Assembly (NCBI RefSeq): GCF_014252335.1
Contig: NZ_CP059218.1
Span: 503,898 to 567,897 of the forward strand
Reading direction: 5' to 3'
DNA length: 64,000 nt
Origin: Blattabacterium cuenoti
GTDB taxonomy: Bacteria > Bacteroidota > Bacteroidia > Flavobacteriales > Blattabacteriaceae
Within the stretch, counting starts at the first letter, position 1. Every line of letters begins with the position of its first letter. Of this stretch, positions 28,162 to 37,445 are shown piece after piece. The position numbers were made by a program, and so were the translations under genes. The notes beneath the pieces were generated by a model. It made no database searches, was not told the DNA's origin, and was given only the letters and a program-made list of their open reading frames with translations.

Positions 28162-29841
28162 ATGATTTACTCAAACAAAAAAATTGTTCAGAGTTTAGGA
28201 ATTATCCTAATTTCAAAATCAATTTTTCATATTGTAATATCACCAGGCTCCAGAAATGCTCCAATTATTATTCATTTTACAATGAATCCTAATTTTAAAA
28301 CTTATAGTATTGTAGATGAACGTTCTGCAGGATATTTTGCGCTTGGTATGGCACAACAAATTAATAATCCAGTATTACTAAATTGTACTTCTGGTACATC
28401 AGTTATTAATTATTATCCTGCACTTACTGAAGCTTTTTATCAACACATTCCACTTATTTTTCTAACTGCAGATAGACCTCAAGAAACATCTTATTTATTA
28501 GAAGGACAATCTATTCATCAAGAAAATATTTTTCAAAATCATGTAGTTTATTCTGTACAATTAACTGAAGAAGAATCTAAGAAAGGATTATGGTATAATG
28601 AAAAATTAATTAATGAGGCTATTAATGAATGTATTAAAAAAAATAGACCTGTCCATATTAATATTCCTTTTACAGATCCCCTTTATGATACAGTAAATAA
28701 TATACAAGTAAAACCTAAAATTATCAAGGAAATTCCAGTAGAAAATACAATAGTCAATTATTCATATCAAAAAGAAAAAAAAATATGGATACAATCTAAA
28801 AAAAAAATAATTTTTATCGGATTACATCCACCAAATAAAAATATAAAAAAAATCATAAAACTACTAAAAAAAGATTCTTCTATTGTTATATTTTCTGAAA
28901 CTTCTTCTCAATTATACGAGAATTTCTTTTTTTCAATAGATCAATTATTTTTTAAGATGACATTAACAGAATGGTTAAGTTTAAAACCTCAACTGTTATT
29001 AACCATTGGTGGCAATATTATATCTAATAGAATGAGATATATTATGCGAAAATATCCTCCTAAATATCATTGGCATATAGGAGAAGAAACTAAACATTAT
29101 CCAGATACTTATTATAAGCTAACAATTTATTGGCCTATCATACCTGAAAGATTTTTGAATATATTTCAAAATATACATTATGATTATTCTAATTATAAAC
29201 AAAAATGGGTAGATTTAAGAAACAAAAGAAAAAAAAATAATAATATTTTTATAAACAAAGAAAATAGTTTTTCAGATTTAAAAGTTTTATTTTTAATATT
29301 TAATTCTATACCAAAAAAATCAATTTTACATTTAGGCAACAGTACTATTATACGATACTATCAATTGTTGGATATAAAAAAAACTTCTGTGATATCTTAT
29401 TGTAATAGAGGAACATCAGGAATTGATGGTAGTGTTTCAACTGCTATTGGATATTCTATAAATAGTTTAAAAATAGTAACTTTAGTAATTGGTGATATAA
29501 GTTTTTTTTATGATAGCAATGCATTATGGAATAATTATACACCAAATTTTTTTAGAATTATATTAATTAATAATGGTGGTGGAAACATTTTTAAATTAAT
29601 TACCAAAAAAAAAATTAATCAAAAAACTTTTGATTTTTTTGAAACTAAACATTCTTTAACAGCAAAACCAATTTGTGACATGTATAATTGGAAATATAAA
29701 TATGTATCTAATATTGTTCTTTTGAAAGAAGTTTTATCTATTTTTTGGAATCCATCTCATAAACCGATGTTATTAGAATTAAATACAAGACAAACCAATA
29801 ATAAAAAAATATTTAATGATTATATATCTTTTATTTTTTAA
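28162..29841 (+). CDS. menD: menaquinone-pathway SEPHCHC synthase
   Basis: This thiamine-diphosphate enzyme joins 2-oxoglutarate to isochorismate in menaquinone synthesis. Its N-terminal pattern, HIVISPGSRNAP, and the segments VDERSAGYFALGMA, NCTSGTSVINYYPAL and TADRP are typical of MenD. The C-terminal cofactor domain has GNRGTSGIDGSVSTA and LINNGGGNIF. The 559 residues are normal. Its presence implies a menaquinone-based respiratory chain. It is 17 bases after fabG, and its end touches the convergent sanA. Confidence 0.95.
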   Translation: MIYSNKKIVQSLGIILISKSIFHIVISPGSRNAPIIIHFTMNPNFKTYSIVDERSAGYFALGMAQQINNPVLLNCTSGTSVINYYPALTEAFYQHIPLIFLTADRPQETSYLLEGQSIHQENIFQNHVVYSVQLTEEESKKGLWYNEKLINEAINECIKKNRPVHINIPFTDPLYDTVNNIQVKPKIIKEIPVENTIVNYSYQKEKKIWIQSKKKIIFIGLHPPNKNIKKIIKLLKKDSSIVIFSETSSQLYENFFFSIDQLFFKMTLTEWLSLKPQLLLTIGGNIISNRMRYIMRKYPPKYHWHIGEETKHYPDTYYKLTIYWPIIPERFLNIFQNIHYDYSNYKQKWVDLRNKRKKNNNIFINKENSFSDLKVLFLIFNSIPKKSILHLGNSTIIRYYQLLDIKKTSVISYCNRGTSGIDGSVSTAIGYSINSLKIVTLVIGDISFFYDSNALWNNYTPNFFRIILINNGGGNIFKLITKKKINQKTFDFFETKHSLTAKPICDMYNWKYKYVSNIVLLKEVLSIFWNPSHKPMLLELNTRQTNNKKIFNDYISFIF

Positions 29842-30395
29842 CATCCTTTAATTATCCAAATTACTACATATATTAACACTTTTATTCTTGCTAAAATTTC
29901 TCTAATTTGTATTTTACAATGAAATGGAATACTTTTGGCATTAAATCCAATCACATCTAATCCTAAACAATTACCAATAAAAATAGCTCTTTCATTATGA
30001 AATTTTTGAGAAATAATAGTAAATCTAATTTGATTATATAATTTATAAACTCTTAACACAGAATGTAATGTATCGATACCATAAAAATCTTCATATATAA
30101 AACGAGAAGGAACACCTTTTTTTATTAATTCTTTTTTCATCATTTTAGGTTCATTATAAGTATTGTCTCTATTATCTCCACTCACAATTATATAACGTAT
30201 TTTACCGTTAAAAAAAAGAGAACTTGCAGCATCTATTCTATATTTAAAATAGTAATTTATTCCACCTCCATGCAAATATTTAGAAGTTCCTAAAACAACA
30301 CCATATGTGTTATATGGAATTTGATTAATCGTATTATAATTTTTTTTCATTGACAAAATACTGATTCCACAATAAGAAACAATAAAATAAGTCAT
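29838..30395 (-). CDS. sanA: SanA-like DUF218 protein, N-terminal membrane segment uncertain
   Basis: This is a DUF218-family protein resembling E. coli SanA, a membrane-anchored envelope protein linked to vancomycin exclusion at high temperature. Diagnostic stretches are VVLGTSKYL, NYYFKYRIDAA, IIVSGDN, YNEPKMMKKEL, and SQKFHNERA. The ATG at 30395 leaves only a short hydrophobic lead (TYFIVSYCGISIL). The frame stays open upstream to 30494, and the in-frame codons just before the ATG encode IKRRIIII, which would complete a signal-anchor, but no ATG, GTG or TTG is present there. The exact start is therefore unresolved. Confidence 0.85.
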   Translation of the reverse strand: MTYFIVSYCGISILSMKKNYNTINQIPYNTYGVVLGTSKYLHGGGINYYFKYRIDAASSLFFNGKIRYIIVSGDNRDNTYNEPKMMKKELIKKGVPSRFIYEDFYGIDTLHSVLRVYKLYNQIRFTIISQKFHNERAIFIGNCLGLDVIGFNAKSIPFHCKIQIREILARIKVLIYVVIWIIKGC

Positions 30396-30515
30396 AATGA
30401 TAATAATTCTACGTTTGATGTTTACATTACAATAAATAATACTACTAACTAAATATGCTGTATAAATCAGTTGATTTTCATTAATTTTGAAAAATTATTA
30501 TGATTATTTACTTAA

Positions 30516-30527
30516 ACTTTATAAAGT
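30516..30527. repeat. 12-base perfect palindrome upstream of sanA
   Basis: ACTTTATAAAGT is a perfect 12-base palindrome in the 214-base gap between secA and sanA, about 120 bases before the sanA ATG. It could be an operator or chance in AT-rich DNA; nothing else supports a role. Confidence 0.2.
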
Positions 30528-30609
30528 ATAATCAATGTTGTAATTTTAATAATTACACTTGTTTTTTGTGAATAAATCATCAAAACATCACTATCTATAC
30601 TCTTTAGTA

Positions 30610-33600
30610 TCATTCTTTATTATATATAAATGATTTAAATAAAAAAGAAATAATTTTTTTATTAATATCATCAACTATGTCTTGAAATAAATGAAAAGCA
30701 TTTTGCTTATAAACAATTAAAGGATCTTTTTGTTCAAAAACTGCATTTTGTACTGAATGTCTTAAACTATCCATTTCTCGTAAATGCTCCTTCCATTTAT
30801 CATCTAAAAAACATAATATAGTTTTTTTTTCTATTATTGAAAATAATATATATCCATTACTATTAATAATATCTTTTTTGCTAGTATTTACTACTATTTT
30901 AGTAGATTTATTATGATCTGTAAAAATATATTTAATTTTATAATCATATTTTATATTAGTATTGTTATACAATATTGTATGTAAATATTTGTTAATAATT
31001 TGATTTTTCTTTTTTTCATATAAATCAATTAATATATCATGTAAGTAATTAATTATATATTGTTCTTGATTAGCTACAAATTCTTTTTTTTTGATTGGCA
31101 AATCCACACCAAATATATTAAGAAATTCATATTTTAGATGTTTATAATCAAACAACGATTTTTTCACTGCAATTAAAGAATATAATATACTATATACCAT
31201 ATTAGAAATATCTAAATTCAACTTTTCCCCACACAATGCATTTTTTCTTTTTTTATAAATAAATTCCCTTTGTTTATTAATTACATCATCATAATCTAAT
31301 AGACGTTTTCTTATACTAAAATTATTGTCTTCTATTTTTTTTTGTGCTCTTTCTATCGATTTTGTTAATAAAGGATGTTGGATAATATCTCCATCTTTAT
31401 GTCCAAATCGATCCATTAATTTTGATAATTTTTCTGAATGTAAAAATACACGTATTAAATTATCTTCTAATGATATATAAAATTGAGAAGATCCTGGATC
31501 TCCTTGTCTACCAGTACGTCCTCTCAATTGATTATCTACTCTTCTTGAATCATGTCTTTCTGTTCCTATTACCGCTAAACCACCAAATTGTACAACATCT
31601 TTATAAAGTTGAATATCTGTACCTCTTCCTGCCATATTAGTTGCTATTGTCACAGTTCCTGGTAATCCAGCTTTTGCAATAATATCTGCTTCTTTATGAT
31701 GTAATTTTGCATTTAATACATTATGTTGAATTTTCCTAAATTTTAATGTTCTACTTAATAATTCAGAGATTTCTACAGAAGTAGTTCCTACAAGTACCGG
31801 TCTATGTTTTTTTTTAGAAAGATATATAATTTGTTCTAAAATTGCATTGTATTTTTCTCGTTGTGTTTTAAAAATAAGATCTTGATAATCAATGCGTTTA
31901 ATAGGTTTATGTGTAGGTATTACAACTACATCTAATTTATAAATATCTAATAATTCACTAGCCTCTGTTTCTGCTGTACCAGTCATTCCTGATATTTTAT
32001 GATACATTCTAAAATAATTTTGTAAAGTAATGCTAGCTAAAGTTTGACTAGATGCTTCTATGTCTAAATTTTCCTTTGCTTCTATAGCTTGATGTAGTCC
32101 ATCTGAATATCGCCTACCTTCCATAATACGACCAGTTTGTTCATCTACAATTTTTACTTTTTTTTCTACAATTATATAATCTATATTTTTTTCAAATAGA
32201 GTATAAGCTTTTAAAAGCTGATTGATAGTATGTATTCTTTGTAATTTAATAGTAAAATTTTTTATTAATTGATCTTTTACTTTGATTTCCTTGTTTTTAG
32301 GTAAATTTTGTGTTTCTACTTTAGCAAGTTCTACATTAATATCTGGAACAACAAAAAAATTAATATTTAACATATTTTTAGATAAAAATTGAAATCCTAA
32401 CTCAGTTAGTTCTACTGTATTATGTTTTTCATCTATCACAAAATATAAGTCTTTATCTACTATTGTTAAATCTTTTCCATTATTTTGTAATAAATATATA
32501 TTTTCTATATATTGTAAAATAATTTTAATTTTATCTTCATTTAAAAATTTAATTAAAGATTTTTGTTTTGGAAATCCTCTATATGATTGAAATAGTTTCA
32601 ATCCACCTAATTGTTTGTTTCCAGATTTTATGAGATATTTAGACTCTTGTAAAAATTGTTTAACTTTCTTTTTTTGTTCTTTAACAAGAAGATCTACTTT
32701 TTCTTTTAAAAATTTAAATTCTTGTTTTTCCTCTTTATAAAAATTCACTGGACCGGAAATAATCAATGGTGTTCTAGCTTCATCTATTAATACTGAATCA
32801 ATTTCATCTATAATAGCATAATTTAATTCTCTTTGAACTAAGTATGATTGTGAAATTGCCATATTATCACGCAAGTAATCAAATCCAAATTCATTATTTG
32901 TTCCATAAGTAATGTCAGCTAAATAAGCTTTTTTTCTTAAACTAAATTGATAAGAATCATAATTATCTAAACAATCCACTCTTAATCCATGAAATTCCAT
33001 TAAAGGCCCCATCCAATTAGCATCTCTCTTGGATAAATAATTATTCACTGTAACAATATGTACGCCTCTTCCAGATAATGCATTTAAATAAGCAGATAAA
33101 GTAGAAACAAATGTTTTACCTTCTCCAGTAGCCATTTCAGCAATTTTTCCTTGATGTAAAACTACACCACCCATTAATTGGACATCATAATGAACCATAT
33201 TCCAAATAATATGTTTTCCATGAGCATTCCATTCATTACTCCAAATTGAATATCCATCTTTTAACGTTACATAAGATTTTATTTTGGATAATTCTTCATC
33301 AAGTAATGTTGATTTTACTATTAATTTTTTTTTTTCTTTGAATCGTTTAGCAGTTTCTTTTATGACGGCAAATGCTTCTGGTAAAATCTTAAGTAAGATT
33401 TCTTGTTCTATGTTATAACATTCTTTTTGTATATTTTCTTTTTCTAAATAACTTTGTTCTAAATCATGAATAGAACATGATCTCATTTTTGTTTTTTCAA
33501 TTAATTTTTTTTCTTTTTGACAAAGAGGATAAATAGCCGATTGTATTATATTTTTAAATTCTATAGTTTTTTTTCTTAAGCCATTATCTGATAAATCAGC

Positions 33601-33711
33601 AATTTTTTTTTCTTGAATTTTGATTTTCAACAAAAACTGTTTAAGTTTATGAAGATCTCTATCATTTTTATTTTTGAATAATTTTTTTAAAAATGTTTTA
33701 AAAAATTTCAT
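30610..33711 (-). CDS. secA: preprotein translocase ATPase SecA, lacking the C-terminal tail
   Basis: SecA drives protein export through SecYEG. Walker A MATGEGKT lies at residues 193-200, and the helicase-like motifs VDEIDS-like IIDEIDSVLIDEAR, TNMAGRGTDI and QLRGRTGRQGDPG are present. The 1033 residues reflect Bacteroidetes-type insertions. The protein ends a few residues after DDINKKIISFLF, so the linker and zinc-binding C-terminus that contacts SecB in many bacteria are missing. It follows the DUF2795 gene by 9 bases. Confidence 0.96.
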   Translation of the reverse strand: MKFFKTFLKKLFKNKNDRDLHKLKQFLLKIKIQEKKIADLSDNGLRKKTIEFKNIIQSAIYPLCQKEKKLIEKTKMRSCSIHDLEQSYLEKENIQKECYNIEQEILLKILPEAFAVIKETAKRFKEKKKLIVKSTLLDEELSKIKSYVTLKDGYSIWSNEWNAHGKHIIWNMVHYDVQLMGGVVLHQGKIAEMATGEGKTFVSTLSAYLNALSGRGVHIVTVNNYLSKRDANWMGPLMEFHGLRVDCLDNYDSYQFSLRKKAYLADITYGTNNEFGFDYLRDNMAISQSYLVQRELNYAIIDEIDSVLIDEARTPLIISGPVNFYKEEKQEFKFLKEKVDLLVKEQKKKVKQFLQESKYLIKSGNKQLGGLKLFQSYRGFPKQKSLIKFLNEDKIKIILQYIENIYLLQNNGKDLTIVDKDLYFVIDEKHNTVELTELGFQFLSKNMLNINFFVVPDINVELAKVETQNLPKNKEIKVKDQLIKNFTIKLQRIHTINQLLKAYTLFEKNIDYIIVEKKVKIVDEQTGRIMEGRRYSDGLHQAIEAKENLDIEASSQTLASITLQNYFRMYHKISGMTGTAETEASELLDIYKLDVVVIPTHKPIKRIDYQDLIFKTQREKYNAILEQIIYLSKKKHRPVLVGTTSVEISELLSRTLKFRKIQHNVLNAKLHHKEADIIAKAGLPGTVTIATNMAGRGTDIQLYKDVVQFGGLAVIGTERHDSRRVDNQLRGRTGRQGDPGSSQFYISLEDNLIRVFLHSEKLSKLMDRFGHKDGDIIQHPLLTKSIERAQKKIEDNNFSIRKRLLDYDDVINKQREFIYKKRKNALCGEKLNLDISNMVYSILYSLIAVKKSLFDYKHLKYEFLNIFGVDLPIKKKEFVANQEQYIINYLHDILIDLYEKKKNQIINKYLHTILYNNTNIKYDYKIKYIFTDHNKSTKIVVNTSKKDIINSNGYILFSIIEKKTILCFLDDKWKEHLREMDSLRHSVQNAVFEQKDPLIVYKQNAFHLFQDIVDDINKKIISFLFKSFIYNKE

Positions 33712-33720
33712 GATTATATT

Positions 33721-33954
33721 TTATAATTCATATTCATCTCTATTCCAATAAAAATCTTCATCATCTCGTGGATAATCAGCCCATATATCCTCTATAGATT
33801 CAAAAACTTCTCCATCAACATTTTCTAATTGTTGAAGATTTTCTACTACTTCTAATGGAGCACCAGTACGAATAGCAAAATCAATTAATTCTTCTTTTGT
33901 TGCTGGCCAAGGTGCATCTTCCAAATGAGAAGCTAATTCTAAAGTCCAATACAT
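33721..33954 (-). CDS. DUF2795 protein
   Basis: This 77-residue acidic protein matches the DUF2795 family common in Bacteroidetes. It begins MYWTLELASHLEDAPWPATKEEL and ends with a strongly acidic, aromatic tail (DDEDFYWNRDEYEL). Its function is unknown. It lies directly upstream of secA with 9 bases between, an arrangement seen in related bacteria, which hints at a link with secretion or simply at co-transcription. High conservation against a decaying background suggests strong selection. Confidence 0.88.
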   Translation of the reverse strand: MYWTLELASHLEDAPWPATKEELIDFAIRTGAPLEVVENLQQLENVDGEVFESIEDIWADYPRDDEDFYWNRDEYEL

Positions 33955-33979
33955 ATATTTATATTTTTTGAAAAAATTA

Positions 33980-34000
33980 TATGTTTGATTTTCAAAAATA
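33980..34000. promoter_or_regulatory. possible divergent -7 elements between DUF2795-secA and fmt
   Basis: On the plus strand TATGTTTG (33980-33987) and on the minus strand TATTTTTG (34000-33993) both match TAnnTTTG and point toward fmt and DUF2795-secA respectively. The -33 elements are not evident, so these are weak candidates. Confidence 0.22.
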
Positions 34001-34045
34001 AATGATTTTTAAAAAAAACATAAAATTAGCAATTTTAAATTAAAA

Positions 34046-35077
34046 ATGATTGAATATAATAATTCACAACTAAAAAAATATCCTAGAATAGTTTTTATAG
34101 GTGGAACATCTTTTTCTATATGTTCATTACAACAATTACACATGCTTAAATATAATATAATAGGAATTATCACTAATCCCGATAAATACATAAAAAAAAA
34201 TAAAAACATTGTATTTAATAATAAAATTAAACAATATGCAATCAAAAATAAAATTCCAATATTACAACCTACAAATTTTCTTGATACTGCATTTATAGAA
34301 ACATTAAAATCCTGGCATATTGATATACAAATTGTTGTTTCATTTAGAATTTTACCAAAACATATTTGGAATTTGCCAAAAATTGGAACCTTAAATTTAC
34401 ATGCATCTATACTACCTAATTATAAAGGTCCATTTCCTATTCATTGGTCAATTATCAATGGAGAAACACACACTGGATTAACTACATTTTTTATCAAAAA
34501 TGATCGCATAGATTCTGGTAATATTATATTACAAAAAAAAATACATATTGGAAAAAATGAAACATATGGAGAAGTTGAAAATAAACTAAAAAAAATCAGC
34601 GGAGATGTTATTGTCAAAACTTTAGACCAAGTCATAATAAAAAAACAAACACATGATAATACATCTACATCTACATCTACATCTACATCTACATCTACAT
34701 CTACATCTACATCTACATCTACATCTTTATTTTATGCTAGAAAAATATATAATGAAGACTGCAGAATTCAATGGCAAACATCATTTGTAGATGTTATATA
34801 TAACAAAATAAGAGGATTAAGTCCTTATCCAACAGCATGGACTTATTTATTTATTAAAAACAAATTTTATAGATTTAAAATATTTTTATCTAAAAAAATA
34901 TTAGTACCTCATTTATATACAATTGGATTAGTCACAATTTCTGCATTTGAAATGAAAATATCAGCAAAAAAAGGATTTATATCTATTCTTGAAGGACAAA
35001 TAGAAGGAAAAACAAAAATGTCTGTAAAAAATATCATTAATGGAATAAAAATTAAAACAAATATATTTGTTAAATAA
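34046..35077 (+). CDS. fmt: methionyl-tRNA formyltransferase with Thr-Ser repeat linker
   Basis: This enzyme formylates initiator Met-tRNA. The catalytic domain shows LNLHASILPNYKGPFPIHW (the HxSLLP-like motif) and DRIDSGNI. The C-terminal domain resumes at LFYARKIYNEDCRIQW. Between them residues 206-227 are eleven Thr-Ser pairs encoded by a DNA microsatellite, placed in the loop where homologues have a short acidic or proline linker. The 343 residues exceed the usual 310-315 by about the repeat length. The gene is otherwise intact. Confidence 0.95.
   Translation: MIEYNNSQLKKYPRIVFIGGTSFSICSLQQLHMLKYNIIGIITNPDKYIKKNKNIVFNNKIKQYAIKNKIPILQPTNFLDTAFIETLKSWHIDIQIVVSFRILPKHIWNLPKIGTLNLHASILPNYKGPFPIHWSIINGETHTGLTTFFIKNDRIDSGNIILQKKIHIGKNETYGEVENKLKKISGDVIVKTLDQVIIKKQTHDNTSTSTSTSTSTSTSTSTSTSTSLFYARKIYNEDCRIQWQTSFVDVIYNKIRGLSPYPTAWTYLFIKNKFYRFKIFLSKKILVPHLYTIGLVTISAFEMKISAKKGFISILEGQIEGKTKMSVKNIINGIKIKTNIFVK
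34661..34726 (+). repeat. hexanucleotide microsatellite (ACATCT)11 inside fmt
   Basis: Eleven perfect tandem copies of ACATCT occupy 66 bases and encode (Thr-Ser)11 in frame. Because the unit is two codons, gain or loss of copies keeps the frame. Confidence 0.98.
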
Positions 35078-35133
35078 AATAAATTAAACATAAACCTCAA
35101 TCAATCATTAATAATATATAACAAATCTTTAAT

Positions 35134-35141
35134 TATATTTG
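35134..35141 (+). promoter_or_regulatory. possible -7 promoter element for the HU gene
   Basis: TATATTTG matches TAnnTTTG, 39 bases before the HU ATG. No clear -33 partner is visible. Given the AT content, support is modest. Confidence 0.3.
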
Positions 35142-35180
35142 CTATTTTATATTAAAAAATAACTTAACTATAAATTATAT

Positions 35181-35447
35181 ATGAATAAAACCGAATTGGT
35201 ACACTCTATTTCTGAGAAAACAGGACTTGCAAAAAACGACGTTAAAACTGTCATAGAAAGTTTTATACAAACAATCATTAAATCTTTAAAACAAGGGAAT
35301 AAAGTGACTTTAATAGGATTTGGAACATTTTCTGTAATAGATAGAAATCCAAGAAAAGGGGTGAACCCTAGAACAGGACAAAAAATACATATTCCTGGAA
35401 AAAAAGTAGCTAAATTTAAAATAGGATCAGAATTATCAAAATTGTAA
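35181..35447 (+). CDS. hup: HU-family DNA-binding protein
   Basis: This is an 88-residue nucleoid protein of the HU/IHF family. It begins MNKTELVHSISEKTGLAKND and has the signature IGFGTFSVIDRNPRKGVNPRTG of the DNA-binding arm. HU bends and compacts DNA nonspecifically. It is monocistronic, between fmt and convergent pdxH. It may be among the few nucleoid or regulatory proteins left in this genome. Confidence 0.95.
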   Translation: MNKTELVHSISEKTGLAKNDVKTVIESFIQTIIKSLKQGNKVTLIGFGTFSVIDRNPRKGVNPRTGQKIHIPGKKVAKFKIGSELSKL

Positions 35448-35454
35448 TAATTTA

Positions 35455-36105
35455 TTATGGAGATAATCTAAAGACATTCCATTTTTTATCTGTTTCTAAA
35501 TAATAGACTAATCTATCATGAAGTCTATATGGTTGTCCCTGCCAAAATTCCATTTTATATGGTTTTACTATATATCCTCCCCAATCAAAAGGACGTTTTA
35601 TTATTATACATTTTTTGAAAAAAATTTTCCATTTGTTATATTGATCTAATAAATATTCTTTAGAAGGAATAATAGTGCTTTGTTTAGATGCCCAACTTCC
35701 AATCTTATGTTCTCTTGGTCTTTCATTAAAATATCTATCTGATTGTTGAATATTTAATTTAAAAGTTTTTCCTTTAATTAATATTTGTCTATTTGTATTA
35801 TAAAAATAAAAAGAAATACATGTTTGTGGATTCTGTTGAATTGCTAATCCTTTAGCACTTAAATAATTAGTATAAAATATAAATCCTTTTTCAGAATATT
35901 GTTTTAGTAAGACAATTCTTGTTTCAGGTGCACCATCTTTTCCAATTGTTGATATTGACATTGTATTTACTTCTTGATCATTAGAAGACATTTTTTTTTC
36001 TTCTTGAAACCAAGAATGAAATAATTCAATTGGAATGGTAGGAATATTTTGTTCTATTAAATATTTTCTTGATTCATAATTTTTTCTATAATTGCTTAAA
36101 TCCAT
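35455..36105 (-). CDS. pdxH: pyridoxamine 5'-phosphate oxidase
   Basis: This FMN enzyme makes pyridoxal phosphate, the cofactor needed by SpeA and SufS in this window. Family segments visible are NTMSISTIGKDGAPETRIVLLK, the FYFYNTNRQILIKG core, RPREHKIGSWASKQS and the C-terminal WQGQPYRLHDRL. The 216 residues are full length. It is convergent with hup, leaving 7 bases between stops. Confidence 0.96.
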   Translation of the reverse strand: MDLSNYRKNYESRKYLIEQNIPTIPIELFHSWFQEEKKMSSNDQEVNTMSISTIGKDGAPETRIVLLKQYSEKGFIFYTNYLSAKGLAIQQNPQTCISFYFYNTNRQILIKGKTFKLNIQQSDRYFNERPREHKIGSWASKQSTIIPSKEYLLDQYNKWKIFFKKCIIIKRPFDWGGYIVKPYKMEFWQGQPYRLHDRLVYYLETDKKWNVFRLSP

Positions 36106-36172
36106 AAATAACTAGTTTCTTTAAGTAAAAATATATTAACTTAACAAAAAAATTAAGTGTATTTCATAAATT

Positions 36173-36246
36173 GGCGTGATAGCTCAGTTGGATAGAGCGT
36201 TGGTCTCATAACCCAAAGGTCGGGGGTTCAATTCCCCCTCACGCTA
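36173..36246 (+). tRNA. tRNA-Met (CAT), elongator type
   Basis: The 74-base cloverleaf folds well: acceptor arms GGCGTGA/TCACGCT (first pair G-U), D-stem GCTC/GAGC, anticodon loop CTCATAA with CAT, and T-stem GGGGG/CCCCC around TTCAATT. The A discriminator follows; CCA is not encoded. Acceptor position 1-72 is paired, so it is not an initiator. The body resembles elongator tRNA-Met of Firmicutes. The last anticodon-stem pair is a T-C mismatch. It lies 20 bases before dnaN. Confidence 0.93.
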
Positions 36247-36266
36247 TTTTTTTTATTTAAAATAAT

Positions 36267-37445
36267 ATGAAATTTTATATTTGTAGTTCTTCTTTGTTAA
36301 ATAAACTATATTTTTTATATAAAATTTCAAATTGTAAAAAAAATTTATATTTTGTTGTTCTAGCAAGTAATAATAAGGAATTAATTATCTATATATCAAA
36401 TACAAATTCTGTTTTTATAACTAAAATACAAACATGTATAGAACAAACTTCTAAGGAACAAATATCAATTTCTATAACGTTAATGATAAATTTTCTTCAA
36501 ACATTTATAAATGACACTGTATTATTAGTAGAAAAAAGAAAAAATATATTAGTAATTTTATATAAACAAGATTCTTACTATCTTCCTATTTATAGGAATA
36601 ATGATACAAAACATTTGATTTATCCTATAATAAGTGATTATCAGAATAAACCAATTATTAAAATTGTTTTTTCTTATTCTATTTTATTAAAAATTTTAAA
36701 TTATACTTTGTTTTTTTATGAAAAACAATATTTGAAACACTTAAAATATATTATAAATGGAGTAGTTTTTCAATTAACTCCTGATGTATATAATTTTATA
36801 TCTACTGATACTTATAGACTTATACAATATACTATTACACATAATAACTTTACTAATAATTTACCTATAGAATTAATTATTCATTTTTCTTCTTTAAGAA
36901 AATTACATAATATTTTAAAACAAAAATTACATATTAAACAAATTATTATGGTAATAGAAAAATATAATCAAGAAAATATCGTTCAGTTTCAAATTGAAAA
37001 CAATATATTTTTTTGTAAATCTTTTAATAATCCATCTATAACATTTAATTCAATATTTCCAACAAGAACTGACATATCATTTATAATAAATAAAAATTTA
37101 TTTTTAAATTCTATTAAACGAATTTATATATTATCTAATAATAATCCTTGTATTATTAGATTTTCTTTTAAAAATAAGGTTAAAAATACATTAAAAATAT
37201 ATGAAGAAGCGTCAATCAATAATAATTATTCCATTATTAAATGTAAGTTTAAATTATTAGATAATAATCATAATATAATTATCATGAGATTTAATACTAA
37301 ATTTTTAATAGAAATTTTATCATCTATAGATGAATATTTGATCAATTTTGAATTTTCTTGCGATAAAAATATTGGATTGTTAAAACCAATCGTTAATAGA
37401 AATAATAAAGAATTAATTAAAATTTTGATTATGTCCATAATATGA
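36267..37445 (+). CDS. dnaN: DNA polymerase III sliding clamp (beta subunit)
   Basis: The beta clamp tethers the replicative polymerase to DNA. The sequence is diverged but keeps the clamp pattern: GVVFQLTPDVYNFISTDTYRLI corresponds to the family's G..F....D...L.ATD.HRL segment, and the C-terminal FNTKFLIEILSSI...LLKPI...ILIMSI matches domain III. The length of 392 is slightly above normal. The usual MPMR-like C-terminus is altered to IMSII. The stop overlaps pheT (ATGA). No dnaA is nearby, so an origin is not implied. Confidence 0.85.
   Translation: MKFYICSSSLLNKLYFLYKISNCKKNLYFVVLASNNKELIIYISNTNSVFITKIQTCIEQTSKEQISISITLMINFLQTFINDTVLLVEKRKNILVILYKQDSYYLPIYRNNDTKHLIYPIISDYQNKPIIKIVFSYSILLKILNYTLFFYEKQYLKHLKYIINGVVFQLTPDVYNFISTDTYRLIQYTITHNNFTNNLPIELIIHFSSLRKLHNILKQKLHIKQIIMVIEKYNQENIVQFQIENNIFFCKSFNNPSITFNSIFPTRTDISFIINKNLFLNSIKRIYILSNNNPCIIRFSFKNKVKNTLKIYEEASINNNYSIIKCKFKLLDNNHNIIIMRFNTKFLIEILSSIDEYLINFEFSCDKNIGLLKPIVNRNNKELIKILIMSII

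Noticed and set aside
34661..34726. CRISPR-like or phase-variation repeat
   Set aside because: The repeats are contiguous 6-base units without spacers, and the two-codon unit cannot switch the frame on and off.
36173..37445. Replication origin near dnaN
   Set aside because: No dnaA gene, DnaA-box cluster or clear skew evidence is visible; dnaN is followed by pheT, so no origin is claimed.
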